Source: Methanobacteriota archaeon | GTDB taxonomy: Archaea; Thermoplasmatota; Poseidoniia; MGIII; CG-Epi1 | Length of the DNA: 36,720 bases | Assembly: GCA_014240055.1 (NCBI GenBank) | Contig: JAAZXP010000007.1 | Coordinates: forward strand, 1 to 36,720 | Direction: 5' to 3' | Part shown: positions 14,983-23,338 of the stretch, piece after piece | How the letters are laid out: every line of letters begins with the position of its first letter | How positions within the stretch are numbered: the stretch's first letter is position 1 | Position numbers and translations under genes: made by a program | The notes under the pieces: model-generated | Seen by the model: only the letters and a program-made list of their open reading frames with translations | The model's database searches: none | Told to the model about the DNA's origin: nothing

Positions 14983-15952
14983 GGTCTTCACCTCCGGTTT
15001 CAGTCATGAAAACATCTTCTAAGGAAGTGTCTTGAGGTTCAATAGAAAAGATCTGTACATTGTTTGATACCAAATTGTTAGTTACCCATGGTATCAAATT
15101 TTCCTTTAATTTTAGTAAAATATGCTGGTGTTTACCTAGCTCTTTCATTTCTAGAATATTAATTCCTTTCTTTTTATTTAATTCTTCCTCATTATTTTTA
15201 TTAAAATTCTTAACTCTTAAAGAAAGTTTAATCGCAGTTTTTCTTACCTTTTCTCTAATATCTTGAATAGATTCTTGTCTAATCAGTTTTCCATTATTTA
15301 TGATTCCAACATGAGTACATATCTCTTGGACTTCTGACAGAACATGTGAACTAAGCAAAATGGTTAGTCCTTTTTTATTTAAATCTCTTAATACACTTCT
15401 TAAGGCCTTTACTCCTCTCGGGTCCAATCCAGATGTGGGTTCATCAAGAACTAATATTTGAGGCTCATGTAGTAATGCAATAGCAAGCGCTAGCCTCTTT
15501 TTCATACCTAGTGAAAACTCTCCAACGGGTCTTTTTGAATCTTTTTCGAGACCAAGAAGTTTCAGCAATTCTGAGCTTCTTTTTTCTATGGTCTCAGTAG
15601 TTAAGTCATAAAACCCCGCATAGAAAGATAGAGTTTCTACACAATTAAGATTTCCGTAAAGTCCGATCTGTTCAGGTAGAAAACCAATTTTATTTTTATT
15701 TTCAAAAGAATTATTTTCTATATCTTCGCCTTCTATTAGTATAGACCCTGCATCAGATTTTAATATTCCAGTTATGCATTTTATGGTTGTAGTTTTACCA
15801 GCTCCATTAGGACCTAGAAATCCGAATATTTGTCCTTTTTCAACTTTAAAACTTAATTTGTCAAGAGCTTTTGTGGTTCTAATAACTCTTCCGAAACTGC
15901 GAATCCGGTAGTCTTTTTGGACTCCGTCTAATTCAAGAAGGGTGTTTGCCAC
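14975..15952 (-). CDS. ABC transporter ATP-binding protein
   Basis: 325-aa nucleotide-binding subunit of an ABC-2 exporter. Seen: Walker A GPNGAGKT (47-54), Q-loop FLPEQIGLYGNL, signature FSLGMKKRLALAIALL (a permitted variant of LSGGQ, as in CcmA/NosF-type ATPases), Walker B LVLDEPTSGLDPRG and switch His in LSSHVLSEVQEI. A C-terminal extension of about 90 residues ends SLEDVFMTETGG, the usual DrrA-like tail. The start is GTG at 15952, 25.5 nt from the TATA box it shares with priL, so a leaderless message is likely. It is the first gene of the ATPase, permease and lamin-tail unit. Confidence 0.93.
   Translation of the reverse strand: MANTLLELDGVQKDYRIRSFGRVIRTTKALDKLSFKVEKGQIFGFLGPNGAGKTTTIKCITGILKSDAGSILIEGEDIENNSFENKNKIGFLPEQIGLYGNLNCVETLSFYAGFYDLTTETIEKRSSELLKLLGLEKDSKRPVGEFSLGMKKRLALAIALLHEPQILVLDEPTSGLDPRGVKALRSVLRDLNKKGLTILLSSHVLSEVQEICTHVGIINNGKLIRQESIQDIREKVRKTAIKLSLRVKNFNKNNEEELNKKKGINILEMKELGKHQHILLKLKENLIPWVTNNLVSNNVQIFSIEPQDTSLEDVFMTETGGEDRD
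14988..14995 (-). promoter_or_regulatory. Shine-Dalgarno GGAGGTGA for the ABC permease
   Basis: Near-perfect complement of the 16S 3' end, five bases upstream of the GTG at 14982, inside the 3' end of the ATPase gene. It decides between the two in-frame GTG codons. Confidence 0.7.
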
Positions 15953-15974
15953 GTAATGTCACCCTTGATTGCTG

Positions 15975-15980
15975 TTATAA
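15975..15980. promoter_or_regulatory. Shared palindromic TATA box between the ABC operon and priL
   Basis: TTATAA is self-complementary and centred at 15977.5. The GTG of the ATPase gene (15952) and the GTG of priL (16003) are each exactly 25.5 nt from this centre. The intergenic gap is 50 bp and holds no other good TATA sequence. Confidence 0.65.
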
Positions 15981-16002
15981 AACCACATCGTCTTAAGGTA
16001 GT

Positions 16003-17490
16003 GTGCCCGAATTTTGGAGATATCCATTTTTGCCAGCTGCAAGTAAAATTCTTGAAGGAGTTACATTAGATGCTCTTCTTAGTGATTACTTTTATGCAGA
16101 AGCTAGAGCACTTGCACTTACTCGTCTTGAGACTTCAGCTTCTTTAGGCATTATTGATGTAGAAGGTCCCCCAACTAATGATGAATCTGATATTGTTTTA
16201 GGATATGTAATTTCTAGATTGGTCTTAGCTGCAGCAGATAATCAAGCCTTAGTTAATTATGTTGCATTATCAGAAGCCAGGCGTGCAGAGCGTTATCTTT
16301 CTTCAGAAACTGATGAGAATTTAGTAAATTTTGTTAACCATTTTGATGCTATTAATGTTAAGCTGAATGGTTCTATTTTTGATATGAATTTTGTAGATTA
16401 CGTAAGGGCTGCTTCTAAGCTTCGTGAAGGAGACTGGAAGCTTTCCAACAGAGGCGTCAGCAAGGGAATTGTTAGCCTAGATCGTATAACATTGATCAGA
16501 CTAATGAGAGAGGTTATTCGACAACATCTTGAGGAATTACCTGAAGCTCCAGTAGAAATTAAGAAACAATTTGAAGGAACAATCGAAGAATTGAAATCCC
16601 AAATTTCTAAGACTTTTGTGGAGAGAATAGGTGGTTTGAATAATGTAGTTAGTGAAAGGCAGGCTGAGGCCATGAAGGAATTAGGCAAATTTGATCTTTC
16701 AAAGGCTCCACCTTGTTTTAATACAAATTTATTAGATTTACAAGCAGGAGTTAATCTTCCACATCCTTCACGTTTTTTTATAACAACTTTCCTTTCATCT
16801 TTAAACCAAAAATCTGAATCTGTAATGCAATTATTTGCCACAGCTCCAGATTTCAAAGAATCTTTTACACGTTATCAAGTTGAACACATAACTGGAACAA
16901 CTTCTAGTACAAAGTACAGCGCACCAAAATGTGATACATTAGTATCTACAGGAGTTTGCCAAGGTCCTAATGGATTATGTCGTCAAATACGTCATCCGTT
17001 GAGTTATTATCGTGTTATGGCTGAATCTGAAAAAGATGTAAAGGTCCGTTTAGAAAGAATTTTGTTAGCTGCATTGAACCGCGAAGAGTATCCTGCTAAA
17101 TTATTAGAAAGAAACATGGAAAAGTTTGGGGACTTTGATTTTTCTTATGGTGAAGAAATAGTTAAAAGGAAGTTGTCAGAAGCCATTAGATCTGATGAAA
17201 TCAGCAAAGTAAGTGTAAAGATCAGTCACTTTCAGGGTAGAGTATATTCTGTTGAAGTTCCAAATGAAGAACGTAAAATATGGATTACAAAAGCGGCATT
17301 GGGAATAACTGATGGCAATTCAGATTATGACTGTTTACCATTAACAGATTGGAAGTTAGCACTTCCGATTGGAGAAGCTCAATACAGGTCTAAATCAATG
17401 GATTTGATAGTTAAACCTTTTGAAATCAATATGGATGATAATGAGGTTCGAAAATTGTTCTTAATATTAGGAATTGTAGAAGAGTCTTAG
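16003..17490 (+). CDS. priL: DNA primase large subunit, Fe-S protein
   Basis: Non-catalytic subunit of the archaeal/eukaryotic primase, working with PriS to start RNA primers. 495 aa, longer than many archaeal PriL (350-400). Seen: N-terminal helical domain with RYPFLPAASKILEG and DYFYAEARALALTRLE, and the C-terminal 4Fe-4S domain with C238 (APPCFNTNL), C310 (PKCDTLVS), C319 and C326 (GVCQGPNGLCRQIRHPLSYY). The spacing of the last three is classic for PriL. A C-terminal extension of about 150 residues follows the cluster. Start is GTG, giving MPEFWRYPFLPAA, the normal beginning of the family, 25.5 nt from a shared TATA box. It overlaps the convergent downstream gene by 4 bp. Confidence 0.92.
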   Translation: MPEFWRYPFLPAASKILEGVTLDALLSDYFYAEARALALTRLETSASLGIIDVEGPPTNDESDIVLGYVISRLVLAAADNQALVNYVALSEARRAERYLSSETDENLVNFVNHFDAINVKLNGSIFDMNFVDYVRAASKLREGDWKLSNRGVSKGIVSLDRITLIRLMREVIRQHLEELPEAPVEIKKQFEGTIEELKSQISKTFVERIGGLNNVVSERQAEAMKELGKFDLSKAPPCFNTNLLDLQAGVNLPHPSRFFITTFLSSLNQKSESVMQLFATAPDFKESFTRYQVEHITGTTSSTKYSAPKCDTLVSTGVCQGPNGLCRQIRHPLSYYRVMAESEKDVKVRLERILLAALNREEYPAKLLERNMEKFGDFDFSYGEEIVKRKLSEAIRSDEISKVSVKISHFQGRVYSVEVPNEERKIWITKAALGITDGNSDYDCLPLTDWKLALPIGEAQYRSKSMDLIVKPFEINMDDNEVRKLFLILGIVEES

Positions 17491-18641
17491 ACTCGAATAC
17501 GTCTTCCACAACTACAGATGAATTTAGGTGTATTTTCATCAATATGATGTACAGTTTCACATGATGGACAGGTGATATTTTTGACACCTTTTCCCATATT
17601 CACATCGGAATCATCAGTTTTTGGAGGTGCTGCTTTTCTTACTACTTTTTTCTTTGTTATAGACTTCTTTGCAACGGTTTTCTTAATAGCTTTTTTCTTT
17701 GGAGCTGCTTTAGGTTCCTCTTTATCGCCCTTATCTTTTGTATCTTTTAGAGTTGCTCCTCCAGTTAATTTAGCTAATAATTCACTCTCATCAAAGTCTT
17801 CATCTTCTTCATCATCATCGTAATCTTCGTATTCTTCATCATCCTCGACTTCATCTTCTTCATCATCCGAATCTGCTTTTGAGTCCTCTAGGCGTTTTAA
17901 TTTTGATTCACTTGGTAATTCTGAATCATATCCTACTCCTGTCAAACTTTTACTTAATGGATTAACGCTTTCTTTGGTCTTATACAAACTAGCAGTTGTG
18001 TCTTCGGGTGCTAAAACAAACGTATAAATTCCAAAAGATAAAAGTATAATTCCAACGAGTCCTACTATAATCATGACCAAGTTATCCATAATTGGTGCAG
18101 GAAGTTCTGGAAGCGTAAAACCAGATGATGTCTCTTTAGCTGCAGCTTCATCTATGGTGAGTTGAATAGTTGTTCCAGCTCCAGTAATAACTGTTGAGGT
18201 TTTATTTGACATTACAATATTGAAACGAATGTCTCCTTTGTAACCATCGAAGTCAGCACTATCTGAATAGAATTTAGCTTCATATACATCATATTCACGT
18301 ATTTCACTGGCTTTAGGTTCAATGTAACGTGGTGCTGCACAGGCCCTACACGCATCCCTTGAATCATCATCACTTAAAAATTCTACATCGATGTTAATAT
18401 TGTATACTGAATATTCTTCGTCATCAGCATCATCACTGTACATGTATGCACCTTTAATATAAAATTCCAAGACAATATCAGTTCCATACGAGATTGAGGT
18501 GTTAACTTCAGCAACGACCAGATCCTCTTTAGATCCGTTCATATAAATTTCTACTAATCCTGCATTAGCTACAGGAAGAAATAAGATCGATAAAATAAAA
18601 CATAGTAGCGCAGTTTGAGTTAACTTATTTCTTTTAATCAT
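17487..18641 (-). CDS. Single-pass membrane protein with lysine-rich and zinc-ribbon cytoplasmic tail
   Basis: 384 aa. Residues 1-27 are a signal peptide (hydrophobic ALLCFILSILFLPVANA). About 28-185 is a beta-rich extracellular domain with a CRAC cysteine pair. About 188-212 is a TM helix (LVMIIVGLVGIILLSFGIYTF). The tail is in three parts: a very acidic stretch of about 30 residues dominated by Asp/Glu, a Lys/Ala/Pro stretch (PKKKAIKKTVAKKS) resembling histone H1-type tails, and a C-terminal zinc ribbon with CPSC at the front knuckle and CSCGRR at the back. No family recognised. Orientation suggests an outside sensor domain joined to an inside nucleic-acid or protein-binding tail. It converges on priL with a 4-bp overlap. 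ATG start; a weak TATA lies about 32 nt upstream. Confidence 0.8.
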   Translation of the reverse strand: MIKRNKLTQTALLCFILSILFLPVANAGLVEIYMNGSKEDLVVAEVNTSISYGTDIVLEFYIKGAYMYSDDADDEEYSVYNINIDVEFLSDDDSRDACRACAAPRYIEPKASEIREYDVYEAKFYSDSADFDGYKGDIRFNIVMSNKTSTVITGAGTTIQLTIDEAAAKETSSGFTLPELPAPIMDNLVMIIVGLVGIILLSFGIYTFVLAPEDTTASLYKTKESVNPLSKSLTGVGYDSELPSESKLKRLEDSKADSDDEEDEVEDDEEYEDYDDDEEDEDFDESELLAKLTGGATLKDTKDKGDKEEPKAAPKKKAIKKTVAKKSITKKKVVRKAAPPKTDDSDVNMGKGVKNITCPSCETVHHIDENTPKFICSCGRRIRV

Positions 18642-18742
18642 CTATTATTACCACTTTACTCTACTTTCTAATATAAGACTTCCTATTTATTATTAGATAT
18701 AACTCAGACAAGCCTCTTAACCGCCACTCTAAATAGTAAATA

Positions 18743-19933
18743 ATGTCAGGTGAAAAAGACTACTTGAAAAAAACAGGAAAAGGTACGCGATCAGTGCACT
18801 CAGGTACTTCATCTAGTGAGAACTCATTGAATACGCCGGTGTATCAATCCTCTACTTTCTTTTTAGATGATGATGCTTATAAAATGTGGAAAGCAGGAAC
18901 TCCTAGAGCTCCAGTTTATACAAGATATAATAATCCTTCAATGAGAGCTGTTGAAGAGAAGATAGCTCACCTTGAAGGTGCCGAAGATGCTTTAGTTTTT
19001 ACTTCAGGTATGTCTGCCATTTGTACAACTCTTCTTACTTTTCTAAGCCAAGGAGATCGTATAGTCACAACCCGTAATCTTTACGGTGGTACTATTATTT
19101 CATTAGATCAGGATTTTACTAGATTTGGAATAGATGTGCATTATATTGATATAAAGGATTTAGATGCAGTAGAAGAGGCTTTGAAAGAAAAAGAAACTAA
19201 GGTATTGTATTGTGAAACGGTTACTAATCCCTTACTTGAAGTTTCAGATTTACCTGAATTGGCAAAATTAGCTAAAAAGTATGGAGCTATACCAATTGTA
19301 GATAGTACTTTTGCCACTCCGATGGGATGTCAACCTCTAGATTATGGTTTTGAAGTAGTACTTCATTCAGTTACTAAATTACTGAATGGTCACAGTGATA
19401 TCATAGGTGGGGCTGCTGCAGGCAGTAAAGAAATAATTAATCAGATTTGGTATAAATTGAGAAATTTTGGAGGGACTATGGATCCTCACCAAGCATCTCT
19501 GCTTGAAAGAGGAATTAAAACATTGCACATACGTTATGAAAAAGCTATGACTACTGCAGGTAAACTAGCAACTTGGCTAGAAGCTCATCCTAAAATTGAG
19601 AAAGTCATATATCCGGGATTAAAGAGTCATAATGATTATGAATTAGCCCAAAAAGTATTGGATAGTTCTAGTACAATGGTATGTTTTGAGGTTAAAGGTG
19701 GCGATGAAGCGGGCCGTAAATTAATGGATAATATGATAGTGGCATCTCAAGCAATTTCACTAGGTGGAGTTGAATCCTTAATTTCAATGCCATGTTCCAC
19801 AACTCATGTTTCTTGGAGTCAAGAAGACCGCCTAGATGCAGGTATCGGCTTAGGTTTCATTAGATTTTCAACAGGTATTGAAGATACTGAAGATTTGATA
19901 TCTGATTTTGAACAAGCGTTAGAGAAATTATAG
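18743..19933 (+). CDS. Trans-sulfuration PLP enzyme (cystathionine gamma-synthase/lyase family)
   Basis: 396-aa fold-type I PLP enzyme of the Cys/Met metabolism family. Seen: VYTRYNNPSMRAVEEKIAHL, the cofactor phosphate loop FTSGMSAICTTLL, NLYGGT, VDSTFATPMGCQPLDYG, the PLP lysine K212 in HSVTKLLNGHSD, and the C-terminal SLGGVESLISMPCSTTH and RFSTGIEDTEDLISD. These are shared by cystathionine gamma-synthase, cystathionine gamma-lyase, methionine gamma-lyase and O-acetylhomoserine sulfhydrylase. Which reaction it performs cannot be settled from motifs. Start ATG at 18743. The promoter is unclear; CTTAAC about 26 nt upstream is a poor TATA. polB follows after about 30 bp. Confidence 0.92.
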   Translation: MSGEKDYLKKTGKGTRSVHSGTSSSENSLNTPVYQSSTFFLDDDAYKMWKAGTPRAPVYTRYNNPSMRAVEEKIAHLEGAEDALVFTSGMSAICTTLLTFLSQGDRIVTTRNLYGGTIISLDQDFTRFGIDVHYIDIKDLDAVEEALKEKETKVLYCETVTNPLLEVSDLPELAKLAKKYGAIPIVDSTFATPMGCQPLDYGFEVVLHSVTKLLNGHSDIIGGAAAGSKEIINQIWYKLRNFGGTMDPHQASLLERGIKTLHIRYEKAMTTAGKLATWLEAHPKIEKVIYPGLKSHNDYELAQKVLDSSSTMVCFEVKGGDEAGRKLMDNMIVASQAISLGGVESLISMPCSTTHVSWSQEDRLDAGIGLGFIRFSTGIEDTEDLISDFEQALEKL

Positions 19934-19964
19934 TCCCATAGAGATAATAGCCCACTTTGCTTGG

Positions 19965-22280
19965 GTGCATGTGGATTATACGATTAGGCTGATTTCTGCA
20001 ATTTCTTGCACTGAAGAAATACAAGGTACGGGCAGAAATATAGTGTATCTTTTTGGAACTACTAAAGACGGTGAATCTATTGCTGTTCGAACTCCACTTC
20101 TTTTACCTTATTTCCAAGTGGTTGAACCACCTCAAGATATAATTGAAAGTCTGAAAAAGAGAGATGATGTTGAAAAAGTTGAACCTCAAGAACTGTGGGT
20201 TGATGGTTCTGTAAAAAACTGTATGAAAGTAACAGTCCCTCATCCAGGTAGAGTTCCAAAGATACGGGAATGGTTGAAAGGCAATAATCTAAAATTATTA
20301 GCTGCAGATATTCCTTTCCATCACAGATATTTGTATGATAATAACATAGGCGGATGCGTTCGAGTTCGTGGTAAAAAGATAATAAAAGATAAATGGTCTT
20401 GTGATGTTATTGAGGTCGTTGAAATACTTCCTGCAGAAGATTTTGAATCAAATTTTAAAGTATTAAGTTTTGATATAGAAAATTCCATACTTGAAAGAAC
20501 GATATATTGCTTAAGTTATTGTGTTAAGACTTCAGAAGGGTATGTAAAAGAAGAAACTCTATATGGTGATGAAAAGAAGATATTAACAGACTTTGTAAAA
20601 GCAGTAAATGGTCAAGATCCAGATATAATTACTGGTTACAATATCGATGGATATGACCTTCCTCTTTTAGTTGAAAGGGCCGAAGTACATGGTGTTGAGC
20701 TGAATATAGGCCGTAATGGTTCCGTTTTAGAACAAAGATTTCAAAGATTTTGGCAAGCTAAAGGTCGAGTTATTGTTGATGCTTGGTGGAATGTAAAACG
20801 TGAAGTTAGGCCACGTCAAGAATCACTGAATGCGGTTGCTAAAGAATTGTTAGGAAGAGAAAAACATGACGTTAATCCGAGAAAAATGGATGAGGAATGG
20901 GCCAATAATCCTGAAAAGGTTATGAATTATTGTCTAGAAGATGCTAAACTAGCGTTGGATATACTAGAGCATATTTCGGTCCTTCAAAAGTATCAGCATA
21001 TTGGTTCAGTAGCTAAATTGCCATTTGATGATGTGATTAACGGTATTACTTCTAATATGATAGATTCATTGATGATAAGATTTGCAGATTCTAAAGGAAT
21101 AGGTGTTCCGATGACTAATCGTCAGAAAAGAACTGGGCACATTGAAGGTGGTTATGTTCATGACATAAATCCAGGTTTGTATGAGTGGGTTTGCGTTCTT
21201 GATTTTAAGTCGATGTATCCTAGTATAATCATAGATCGTAATCTCTGTTTTTCGACTATTTCTCCAGATGGTGAAATTGAAACTCCATTAGGAATAAAAT
21301 TTCAAAGTCCAGATAAAAAGAAAGGGCTTTTACCTGAATTATTAGTAAATTTGATGGCAGAAAGAGACGCTGCCAAGAAGCTTCAGGCTTCAGCTACAAC
21401 AGATACGGAAGAGAAATATTATAAGAGAATTCAAGAAGCAATTAAGATATTAATGAATTCGGTTTATGGGGTTTTTGCTTCTTATTTTTATCGTTTTACA
21501 AATTTGAGTATTGGAGCTTCAATAACTGCTTACGCTAGAGAGTATGTTAAAGATATTTTACACGAGTTGGAAAGTGAAGGAATTGATGTGATATATGGAG
21601 ATACAGATTCGGTTTTCTTCCGTTCACCACATGATGATTTAGATAAAACTGTTGAATTTGGTGAAGGTATTGCAAAAAGATATTCAGTAGGTGCTAAACA
21701 GTTAGAGTTTGAAAAAATTCTTCAACCGTTCTTTTCACATGGAGTAAAGAAAAGATATGTGGGTAAGCAAATTTGGCCTAAAGAGAGTATGTTAATCAGA
21801 GGATATGAAACGCGAAGAACGGATTCTTTCTCGATTCAGATTGAAGCTCTTGAAGATATTTTTGCTAAATTAATGGATAGAGATATTGACAATGCACTGG
21901 AAGCTTCAAGGAATTGGGTAACTCGAGTTTCTGAGGGTGATTTTGATGATAAAAACTTTGTTATATCTAAAACAGTGAATCTTAATAGAAAATATGTCAA
22001 TGAAGATAATCAGGCTCACTTACAAGCTTACAAGAAATTTATAGAGACAGGACGTCCATTTGTGAGTGGTATGAAAATATCATTTATCGTTACAGATGCA
22101 AGTGTTAGTCCTATGAAAGTTGAGCCATTTATTCCTGAAGAAGAATGTCCTAAACCAGATTATAATTATTATGCAGATCGTATTGCTAAATCATTATCTA
22201 GAATAACTGATGTATTTGATTGGGATGAAAAAGCATTAAAAACAGGTAAAAGGGCACCCAAGCAGCAAACCTTGTTCTGA
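19965..22280 (+). CDS. polB: Family B DNA polymerase
   Basis: 771-aa replicative-type polymerase with 3'-5' proofreading. Seen: Exo I FDIENS (D170, E172), Exo II YNIDGYDLPLL, Exo III YCLEDAKLALD, Pol motif A DFKSMYPSIII (D413), motif B around KILMNSVYGVFASYF, motif C YGDTDSVFF (D546, D548) and KKRYVG. All catalytic residues are present. The protein ends KQQTLF, a short PCNA-interacting (PIP-like) tail, as in other archaeal PolB. Start: GTG at 19965 or the in-frame GTG at 19971. The second is 24.5 nt from a GATAATAG box and would fit a leaderless message. The stop overlaps the next ATG by one base. Confidence 0.96.
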   Translation: MHVDYTIRLISAISCTEEIQGTGRNIVYLFGTTKDGESIAVRTPLLLPYFQVVEPPQDIIESLKKRDDVEKVEPQELWVDGSVKNCMKVTVPHPGRVPKIREWLKGNNLKLLAADIPFHHRYLYDNNIGGCVRVRGKKIIKDKWSCDVIEVVEILPAEDFESNFKVLSFDIENSILERTIYCLSYCVKTSEGYVKEETLYGDEKKILTDFVKAVNGQDPDIITGYNIDGYDLPLLVERAEVHGVELNIGRNGSVLEQRFQRFWQAKGRVIVDAWWNVKREVRPRQESLNAVAKELLGREKHDVNPRKMDEEWANNPEKVMNYCLEDAKLALDILEHISVLQKYQHIGSVAKLPFDDVINGITSNMIDSLMIRFADSKGIGVPMTNRQKRTGHIEGGYVHDINPGLYEWVCVLDFKSMYPSIIIDRNLCFSTISPDGEIETPLGIKFQSPDKKKGLLPELLVNLMAERDAAKKLQASATTDTEEKYYKRIQEAIKILMNSVYGVFASYFYRFTNLSIGASITAYAREYVKDILHELESEGIDVIYGDTDSVFFRSPHDDLDKTVEFGEGIAKRYSVGAKQLEFEKILQPFFSHGVKKRYVGKQIWPKESMLIRGYETRRTDSFSIQIEALEDIFAKLMDRDIDNALEASRNWVTRVSEGDFDDKNFVISKTVNLNRKYVNEDNQAHLQAYKKFIETGRPFVSGMKISFIVTDASVSPMKVEPFIPEEECPKPDYNYYADRIAKSLSRITDVFDWDEKALKTGKRAPKQQTLF

Positions 22281-22771
22281 TGTCTAAAATCGAATATAAT
22301 AGTGAAAGCCGCGAGTGGTACATTGCCTCTGCTTTAATTTTAGCAATTATCACAATTTGCTACTTAGTAATAATGAGATATGTTTTTACTAGTGAATCTG
22401 AGCTTTCGCCTGAATTAACCAGTGCAATAAAATTCTCTTTCTTTATTCTTTCATTATCGGGTGTGTTTGTAGGTGTTCAGGGTTATAAATTTAGAGATGG
22501 TAAAGGTATTCTTATTCGCAAGGACGGTGAAGAAATATTATTTGATTTAGAGAAGCTATTTTTGGAATCTGATTTGCCAGTAAAAGAGACCTTTTGTTTG
22601 GGTACAGGTAGTCTAGGTTTGTGGAGGCCAGTTGGCCGTCTTTCTCTTAAGGAAGGTGAAGTTGAAATTAAGGAAATATGGTTTTACATGTATTACTATA
22701 GAACACAGATTGCCTTGCGAGACAAAGTCCCTCAGAAATTGATAGATGAATTTATATCTAATTTGGATTAA
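22280..22771 (+). CDS. Uncharacterised two-TM membrane protein
   Basis: 163 aa. Two hydrophobic segments at about 16-31 and 49-66, then a C-terminal cytoplasmic domain of about 95 residues with a predicted beta-rich PH-like pattern (GKGILIRKDGEEILFDLEKL ... EVEIKEIWFYMYYY). No family recognised. It starts on the last base of the polB stop codon (TGATG), so it is translationally coupled to the polymerase, but nothing in the sequence ties it to replication. Its 3' end overlaps the convergent flavin reductase gene by 14 bp. Confidence 0.75.
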   Translation: MSKIEYNSESREWYIASALILAIITICYLVIMRYVFTSESELSPELTSAIKFSFFILSLSGVFVGVQGYKFRDGKGILIRKDGEEILFDLEKLFLESDLPVKETFCLGTGSLGLWRPVGRLSLKEGEVEIKEIWFYMYYYRTQIALRDKVPQKLIDEFISNLD

Positions 22772-23246
22772 ATTCACCAAGACCTGAACCGTAATAAATT
22801 AGAGGTTTGGAATTTTCATCGAAATTTCCGTTTTCAATTTGCCCAATAAATATGGTGTGATCTCCTCCTTCGTGTCTTTCGGTTATTTTGCATTCCATTG
22901 ATGCTAGGCAGTCTTCCAATAGTGGAGTTCCTAAATCGGTTAAAGTGTGTGGTAAAGATTTGATTAGTTCATTTTTATCAACATTTGAATTAGCAAAATC
23001 CCAAGCCAGTTTTCCTTGATCAGAATTACATATATTTATACCAAAAGTATCGCTATTTTTTAGCGATTCATGACTAACTATTTTTCTATCGATACATATT
23101 AAAACTAAAGGGGGGTTCATTGACAGCGAACAAAAGCTGGAAACGGTTAGCCCTCCAAATTTATTATTTTCATTAAAAGTTACTAGAGTTACACCTGCTG
23201 CAAACCTACGCATTAATTCTTTAAAAAGATCATTGTCTACTGCCAT
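22758..23246 (-). CDS. Flavin reductase-like, FMN-binding split-barrel protein
   Basis: 162 aa from the ATG at 23246. Seen: the family opening MRRFAAGVTLVTFNENNKFGG-like region (RRFAAGVTLVT, then GGLTVSSFCSLSMNPPLVLI), the flavin-site IDRKIVSHESLKNSDTFGIN, and C-terminal ECKITERHEGGDHTIFIGQI followed by LIYYGSGLGEF. This is the HpaC/RutF/DIM6-NTAB type that reduces FMN or FAD with NAD(P)H, often for a separate monooxygenase; no oxygenase is encoded nearby. A TTG at 23258 would add four residues. The ATG is preferred because a TATA box lies about 27 nt upstream. Confidence 0.92.
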   Translation of the reverse strand: MAVDNDLFKELMRRFAAGVTLVTFNENNKFGGLTVSSFCSLSMNPPLVLICIDRKIVSHESLKNSDTFGINICNSDQGKLAWDFANSNVDKNELIKSLPHTLTDLGTPLLEDCLASMECKITERHEGGDHTIFIGQIENGNFDENSKPLIYYGSGLGEFNPN

Positions 23247-23268
23247 ACTTGACGTCAAAAGGGACTAT

Positions 23269-23278
23269 CTATTTAGTA
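23269..23278 (-). promoter_or_regulatory. TATA box of the flavin reductase gene
   Basis: TACTAAATAG on the minus strand, centred about 27 nt upstream of the ATG at 23246. It implies a leaderless transcript. Confidence 0.5.
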
Positions 23279-23307
23279 TATTTCTGTATTTTTAATCCGG
23301 CCTCTTC

Positions 23308-23315
23308 TTTATATA
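23308..23315 (+). promoter_or_regulatory. TATA box of the giant beta-helix gene
   Basis: TTTATATA, centred about 45 nt upstream of the TTG at 23357. Transcription would start near 23338, leaving a leader of about 19 nt with AAGGTG (23344-23349) as ribosome binding site, seven bases before the TTG. Confidence 0.6.
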
Positions 23316-23324
23316 GCAATTGAA

Positions 23325-23338
23325 CGCGTAAGCACGCG
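23325..23338. promoter_or_regulatory. Candidate operator palindrome in the giant-gene promoter
   Basis: CGCGTAAGCACGCG is a perfect inverted repeat (5-bp arms, 4-base spacer), very GC-rich against the AT-rich surroundings. It lies between the TATA box and the predicted transcription start, where archaeal repressors commonly block initiation. It could instead form a small hairpin at the 5' end of the mRNA. Confidence 0.45.

Noticed and set aside
16398..16856. 152-codon minus-strand frame
   Set aside because: It is wholly inside priL, on the opposite strand, and lacks any protein-family motif.
17750..17870. Simple-sequence repeat in the TCATCTTC-rich stretch
   Set aside because: It encodes the acidic Asp/Glu run of the zinc-ribbon membrane protein in frame and is interrupted, so it is coding composition, not a separate repeat element.
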